This document shows, in pieces, positions 11,201-18,512 of a DNA stretch of 64,000 bases. The notes under the pieces are model-generated. The model saw only the letters and a program-made list of their open reading frames with translations, made no database searches and was not told where the DNA came from. The stretch spans positions 1,443,001 through 1,507,000 of the forward strand of contig CM042552.1 of the NCBI GenBank assembly GCA_023630585.1. The letters are read 5' to 3'. This DNA comes from Cranoglanis bouderius (taxonomy: Eukaryota; Chordata; Actinopteri; Siluriformes; Cranoglanididae). The position numbers and the translations under genes are program-made. How positions within the stretch are numbered: the first letter of the stretch is position 1; each line of letters starts with the position of its first letter.

Positions 11201-14200
11201 GGAGAAGACTCAGAGCTGTTATCTTGGCAAAGGGAGGTAGCACAAAGTATTGACTAAAAGGGTGCCAATAATTGTTCCACACCTATATTTAACAAAGATA
11301 TTTTTTTTGGATAAACCTGTGTTGTGTTTGCAATTGCTTGATATCCATGAGAGCAGAGTATTTTTGTGATTTTTTTTTATTTTTTAACAAAAGATCAAAA
11401 GATTAAACAATAAAGACAATTTTTCACAGCCTTCTTTGCTCATATTTACCAAGGGGCCAATATTAGTGGAGTACTGTAGATGTACTGTCAGTAGATGTAC
11501 TGTATGTCCAAAAGTTTGGTTCATTACCATTAACTGTTTTTATTTCATCAGATATGAGACAGTAATTTGATTCTATTTCTAACCAATATAAGCCCTGTTT
11601 TTATAACATATATATAAGACATAACCCATATAAAAAGTGTACTAATTAAACCACTATCATGTATTAGTATGTGTTACAGTCTAAATAAAACATATGGTTC
11701 CACAACAATAAAAAATAAATAAGTAAATAACATAAAAATAAACATGACACTCAGTTTCAGTTTCATTTTTATACAAAGATTTCTCATGTTGACTTTTGGA
11801 CCTGACTGTAGTAACAATGTAACAGTGCTGTATTCCAGATGTAATCTAACACACATTGCTGACCTCAGTAACTCCAGTTTACAGTGTGAACTCCTCAGTC
11901 CATCAGAAAGAAACTTTGCTCCTTTCTCCACTCTGTAATTATCGCTCAGGTCCAGCTCTGTCAGAACCGAGTTTTCCGCCTCTAGAGCTGAAGCCACGGT
12001 CTCCCAGCACGTTTCAGTGAGCTCACAAGCAGCAAGCCTGAAAATATAGCATACACACATTCAAGGTGCATTGTATTAATGGAATTATATAAAGGAAACA
12101 GTATAAGAACTGAGTGATGGTAACATCAGAAGGAGCCAAATTGACAAGCTGTATAAATACCAGTGAGTAAAAGAGGAATGGTAGAGAATTGGACATGAAT
12201 TTAACTCACCTAGCTTTTCTGGAGCACCTCACAGCTGGGATGAGTCTCCTGTAGGCTTTTTGGGATGGGTTGAACTTTTTTGGGTCGAGTTCTTCCAAAA
12301 CTTCCCCAGACATTAACATCAAGTAGGCCAGAGTTGAGCAATTTGCCAAGGATAACTCTCTATCCGGAAACTTGTCTGTACACAGATATTTCTTGATTTG
12401 GTTGTACAAGGAGCCATCTTTCAGTTCCATCAGACAGAAGAAGTGATTGATAGACGTCTCGGGGGGCAAATTGGTAGCTTTGTTCTGCATTTGCCTGATA
12501 TGCTGGACCACTCTTCTAATGCTCTTTTTGGTTTGCTGTGTGTGAGTAAGAATGCCTTGCAGGAGTTTCTGATTGGTCTCCAGTGAAATGCCTAACAAGA
12601 ATCGAAGAAAGAGATCTAAATGTCCATTCTCACTTCCCTTGGCTTCATCGACAGCCTTCTTCAGTAAAACATCCAGCCGAGTGTCTACAGGAGGGCAATC
12701 CTTGAAGAAAAACTGTAACTCATTCATGTTTTTGTTCAGGTAGGAGTCGAAAACATGGAGTGCAGCAAGAAACTCCTGAATGCTCAAATGTATGAAACAG
12801 AAAACCTTCTTCTCATGAAGCACAGACTCTTTCTTGAAGATCTCAGCACACATCCCAGTGTACTCTGAATCTACGCTGACCTCAATACCACACTCTATCA
12901 GGTCTTCTTCATAGAACATGATGTTTCCCTTCTTCAGCTGATTAAATGCCAGCTTGGCCAGTTTCAGGATCATTTCTCTGTTCATTTCCAGCAGTTTCTT
13001 CAAATCTCGCTCCACTTTGTCATCATACTTCTGGTTTTTGATGTTCATCTGTATAAGCAGGAAGTGGATGTACATTTCAGTCAGTGTAGTGGGAATTTCT
13101 TCACCATCATTTTGCACCAGCATTTCCTGAAGCACAGTTGCGGTGATCCAGCAGAAGATGGGGATGTGACACATGATATAGAGACTCCGAGATTTCTTAA
13201 CCTGAGAGATGATTTTATAGGCCTCACTCGTATCCGTTATTCTCTTTTTAAAATACTCCTCCTTTTGTTTATCAGTGAATCCTCGAACTTCTGTAAACAA
13301 GCTCACATGCTGTGAAGGGATCTGATTGGCTGCTGCTGGCCGAGAGGTGATCCAGATCAGAGCAGAAGGAAGCAGATTTCCTTCAATCAGGTTTGTGAGG
13401 AGAGCATTCACAGATGCTTTCTTTTGCTTGCTTCTCACCATACGGACACTGAACTCCAACGGAAGACGACTCTCATCAAGTCCATCTAAGACGAATGCAA
13501 GCTTGAGCTTTTTGTACAAATTTGTTTCACTGAGTTTTTCTAGTTCAGGGTAGAATTCCTGCAGTAACTCATGAAGACTGTATTCTTCATCTTTTATCAA
13601 ATTAATCTCTCGGAATGGAAGCAGGAAAATGCAGTCTATGTCCTGGTTAGCTTCTCCTTCAGCCCAGTCAAGAATAAACTTCTGCACAGATACCGTTTTT
13701 CCAATTCCTGCAATTCCTTTGGTGAGCACAACTTTATTTTCTTCATTTTCCCCCAGAACATTGAAAATCTCATTGCAGTTGATTGGTTTTTCTTGAGATG
13801 TTTGCACACTAAAAGCTTTGTCGATTTTCAGAATCTCGTGTTCTTTGTTAACTTCTTTGAATTCTCCTTCGGTGATGTACAGCTGTGTGTAGACCTTCTT
13901 CAGAAGTGTTTTAGTTCTTGCATCCTTTTTGCCCTCAAAAATGCACTCAATTTTCTTCTTCATGTTGGCTTTGTGACTCGCCAAAAATTTCTGTAGAAGT
14001 TCTGTAGATAAGTCTGTATGGGGCAAAAGAGAAGGAGCTTAAAACATTTCACATACAGTGGGTGTAGAAAAGAATCCCCCCTTTTAAATAATCACATTTT
14101 GTTGCTTTTCAGCCTGAAATGAACATGGACACAATTTTTGTTTTATCCAGCTGTATTTACTCAGTGCAACTTATAACATCCAAGTGAAAGATATAACACC

Positions 14201-17131
14201 AACATGTCAGAAAATTAAAAAAAAAAAAAAAAAAAAACCACAGAATCACTGAGTTGGAAAATGGATCACCCCCTCCTCCTAAAAATGACTTGTAAACTCA
14301 ATAAGGTGTAGTTAATTGCCTTCTCAATGGCACACAAACCCATTTGACTTTCAACTGTGATCAGCTGTGGTCATTTTGATTAGCTCAGCATGAAAAGAAT
14401 TTCCTGGAGCATTTTGTAGTGCAACTGAAGCAAACAATCAACTATGGGTGGCAAGGCCCTGTCAAAAGATCTCCGGGAAAAAGTTGTGGACAGACACAAG
14501 TCAGGAGATGGATACAAAAAAAATCAAAGGCTTTATTAATGATTAGAAGCACAGTGAAGTCTATTATTAAGAAGTGGAAGGTTTTCAGTACAACACAGAC
14601 CCTCCCTGGATCAGGACGTCACTCCAAACTGGATGAAAGAGCCAGGATGAAACTGGTCAGAGAGGCTACCAAGAGGCCTACAGCAACTCTGAAGCAGTTG
14701 CAGGAATTTATGACAAAGAGCGGTCATTGTGTGCATGTGACAACAATATCACAAATTCTCCACAAATGTGGGTTGTATGGGAGGGTTGCAAGAAAAAAGC
14801 CACCCACGACTGAGCTTTGCCAAAAGCACCTTGAAGATTCTGAGGCCACATGGAAAAAGGTGTTATGGTCACATGAATTCAATCCATTACAGCTCACCAA
14901 ACAAATAACACCATTCCTACAGTAAAGTATGGAGGTGGTAATATCCTGTTATGGGGGTGTTTCTCTGCAGCAGGGACTGGAGCACTTCTCAGGATAGAAG
15001 GAAAATGGTTGGGGCAAAATACCACCAAATTCTTGAGGAAAATCTGCTGCCCTCTGCCAGAAAGTTATCAATGGGAAGAAGGTTTACCTTCCAATATGAC
15101 AATGACCCAAAGCACACAGCAAAACTGACCACACAGTGGTTGAAGGAGAAAAAGGTGAATGTCCTTGCATGGCCTAGTCAGAGCCCAGACTTAAACCCTA
15201 TTGAAAATCTGTGGAATGACTTGAAGACTGCAGTCCACAAACGGTCATCATCAAATTTAACTGAACTTGAGCAGTTCTGCAAAGAAGAGTGGGCAAATAT
15301 TGCAATGTCTAGATGTGCAAAGTTAGTAGAGACATATCCCAACAGACTAAAGACTGTAATTAAAAAATTAAGGCAAATTAAAGCAAGGGGGTGATCCTTT
15401 TTCCAACTCAGTGATTCTGTTACTTAAAATTTTTATTATTATTTTTTTTTATTTTCTGACATGTTGGTGTTATATCTTTCACTTGGAAGTTATAAGTTCC
15501 ACTGAGTAAATACAGCTGGATAAAACAAAAACTGTGTCTAACCCTAACCCTGTCTTCATTTCAGGCTGAAAAGCAACAAAATGTGATTATTTTAAAGGGG
15601 GATGATTCTTTTCTATACCCAATATACAGGTGCATCTCAATAAATTAGAATGTCGTGGAAAAGTTCATTTATTTCAGTAATTCAACTCAAATTGTGAAAC
15701 TCGTGTATTAAATAAATTCAATGCCACAGACTGAAGTAGTTTAAGTCTTTGGTTCTTTTAATTGTGATGATTTTGGCTCACATTTAACAAAAACCCACCA
15801 ATTCACTATCTCAACAAATTAGAATACTTCATAAGACCAATAAAAAAAACATTTTTAGTGAATTGTTGGCCTTCTGGAAAGTATGTTCATTTACTGTACA
15901 TGTACTCAATACTTGGTAGGGGCTCCTTTTGCTTTAATTGCTGCCTCAATTCGGCGTGGCATGGAGGTGATCAGTTTGTGGCACTGCTGAGGTGGTATGG
16001 AAGCCCAGGTTTCTTTGACAGTGGCCTTCAGCTCATCTGCATTTTTTGGTCTCTTGTTTCTCATTTTCCTCTTGACAATACCCCATAGATTCTCTATGGG
16101 GTTCAGGTGTGGTGAGTTTGCTGGCCAGTCAAGCACACCAACACCATGGTCATTTAACCAACTTTTGGTGCTTTTGGCAGTGTGGGCAGGTGCCAAATCC
16201 TGCTGGAAAATGAAATCAGCATCTTCAAAATGCTGGTCAGCTGAAGGAAGCATGAAGTGCTCCAAAATTTCTTGGTAAATGGATGCAGTGACTTTGGTTT
16301 TCAAAAAACACAATGGACCAACACCAGCAGATGACATTGCACCCCAAATCATCACAGACTGTGGAAACTGAACACTGGACTTCAAGCAACTTGGGCTATG
16401 AGCTTCTCCACCCTTCCTCCAGACTCTAGGAACTTGGTTTCCAAATGAAATACAAAACTTGCTCCCATCTGAAAAGAGGATATTGGACCACTGGTCAACA
16501 GTCCAGTTCTTCTTCTCCTTAGCCCAGGTAAGACGCCTCTGACGTTGTCTGTGGTTCAGGAGTGGCTTAACAAGAGGAATACGACAACTGTAGCCAAATT
16601 CCTTGGCACGTCTGTGTGTGGTGGCTCTTGATGCCTTGACCCCAGCCTCAGTCCATTCCTTGTGAAGTTCACTCAAATTCTTGAATCGATTTTGCTTGAC
16701 AATCCTCATAAGGCTGCGGTTCTCTCGGTTGGTTGTGCATCTTTTTCTTACACAATTTTTCCTTCCACTCAACTTTCTGTTAACATGCTTGGATACAGCA
16801 CTCTGTGAACAGCCAGCTTTTTTGGCAATGAATGTTTGTGGCTTACCTAGTGAACCAAACTGAGAGACCATTTTGAAGGCTCAGGAAACCTTTGCAGGTG
16901 TTTTGAGTTGATTAGCTGATTGGCATGTCACCATATTCTAATTTGTTGAGATAGTGAATTGGTGGGTTTTTGTTAAATGTGAGCCAAAATCATCACAATT
17001 AAAAGAACCAAAGACTTAAACTACTTCAGTCTGTGTGCATTGAATTTATTTAATACACGAGTTTCACAATTTGAGTTGAATTACTGAAATAAATGAACTT
17101 TTCCACGACATTCTAATTTATTGAGATGCAC

Positions 17132-17168
<37 letters not shown>

Positions 17169-18471
17169 AGTTTATGAAGACTGTTTCATCATGATACAAT
17201 AGTGATGACTGCTGTTTTAAACAGAATCCTTGCTTTTGGTCCCTCAATTTTAAACAAGGTAAAAGAAATAAACAATACTTGGACCCCTAAATACAGTTTT
17301 CTGGGATGTGTTCTGTAGGTACAGCTTCATCCAGAGGCTCTCACTGGAGATCATTGTGGATTTAGTCCTAATTTGATTAAATACATGTTTATTTATTTCA
17401 AATAAGTAGGGCTAGAACAAGTCACATATTTACCCAAGTTTTTCTTTTCAGTTTCTGTTCGCAAAGCTTCTGTGGAACAAAAGACAGAGAAACAGAAAGA
17501 TTGAAGAAAGGACAAAATCACAAAAGGCTCAACTAATCAACCAAAGAATCATCTCAAGTGCGGCTTAAAACATTAATCAGCAACCACTGTGGAAAGGTCG
17601 TGTTAAAGAATTATGTACCAGGGCATTAATATACAATTCAAAACACAATATTTAACACAATACTGATATTAAGCTTCAAAATCCAAGGTATTTAGGCAGC
17701 AGTTTTGAGGTTTCAGGCGGACGTTTGAGCCTTTCATGTCTCTTTCTCAGCAAAGAAGCCAATCCCATAATTTCCTCAGTGAAAAAAAGTTAAACAAATA
17801 TTTATCAATGCAAGTTTAACTGAATGTCTTTCATTTCCTTTACCATTTTAAATAACAGTCATATTTATGTTTCTAGATTTCCACAAGTTGTTTCCATGGT
17901 TAATTTTAAAGCTAGTGTTGCATGACTCAACAGGCAGCAAATGTATTATTATATTTCGCTTTTCTTAAAAAAAAACAAACAAACAAACAAACATTATAGC
18001 TAATATTACCTTTCTACCTTTCTAGCACCCAGGTAACATTTACCCTTCTAGATAGTACTAGGCAGCTTGCTATCGCTATTTACAGTTATGATCTTATCTA
18101 AGCTGAAAAGAGAAGCTTTATGGTTCATTTATGGTTAAACTGTTGAGCAATGATAACAGGAACAGAACTGTGATCAAACATTACATGATTAGCATGAGAT
18201 GAACATTAATAGTTTACATATGCTGACATAAAAGTGGCTATTTTTCTTATTGCATCGGCCATCAGTATGATATTTTACTACATTTCCTTCAAAAATATAT
18301 TAATATTTACATACGAGTGCAAGCAGTGCTGGCTGTGATGTCGAGGGCAACATGATCAGAGAATGTGCTGTTAATGAGCGCAGGAAGATTGACAATACTG
18401 CCGTTTTCAGCATTCACAACAACAGAGAATCCAGGAGAAGAAGAGGCAGGAGACTGGGCTGGAGCTGTGTC

Positions 18472-18512
<41 letters not shown>

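Noticed and set aside
12206..14026. The 606-residue frame as a complete single-exon protein
   Set aside because: The first ATG lies in the intron, before the CCATACAG acceptor, and the stop lies after a GTGAGT donor. Upstream and downstream exons join in phase.
15537..15553. Interstitial telomere as evidence of a chromosome fusion
   Set aside because: Only two CCCTAA units, inside a transposon arm; far too short for that claim.
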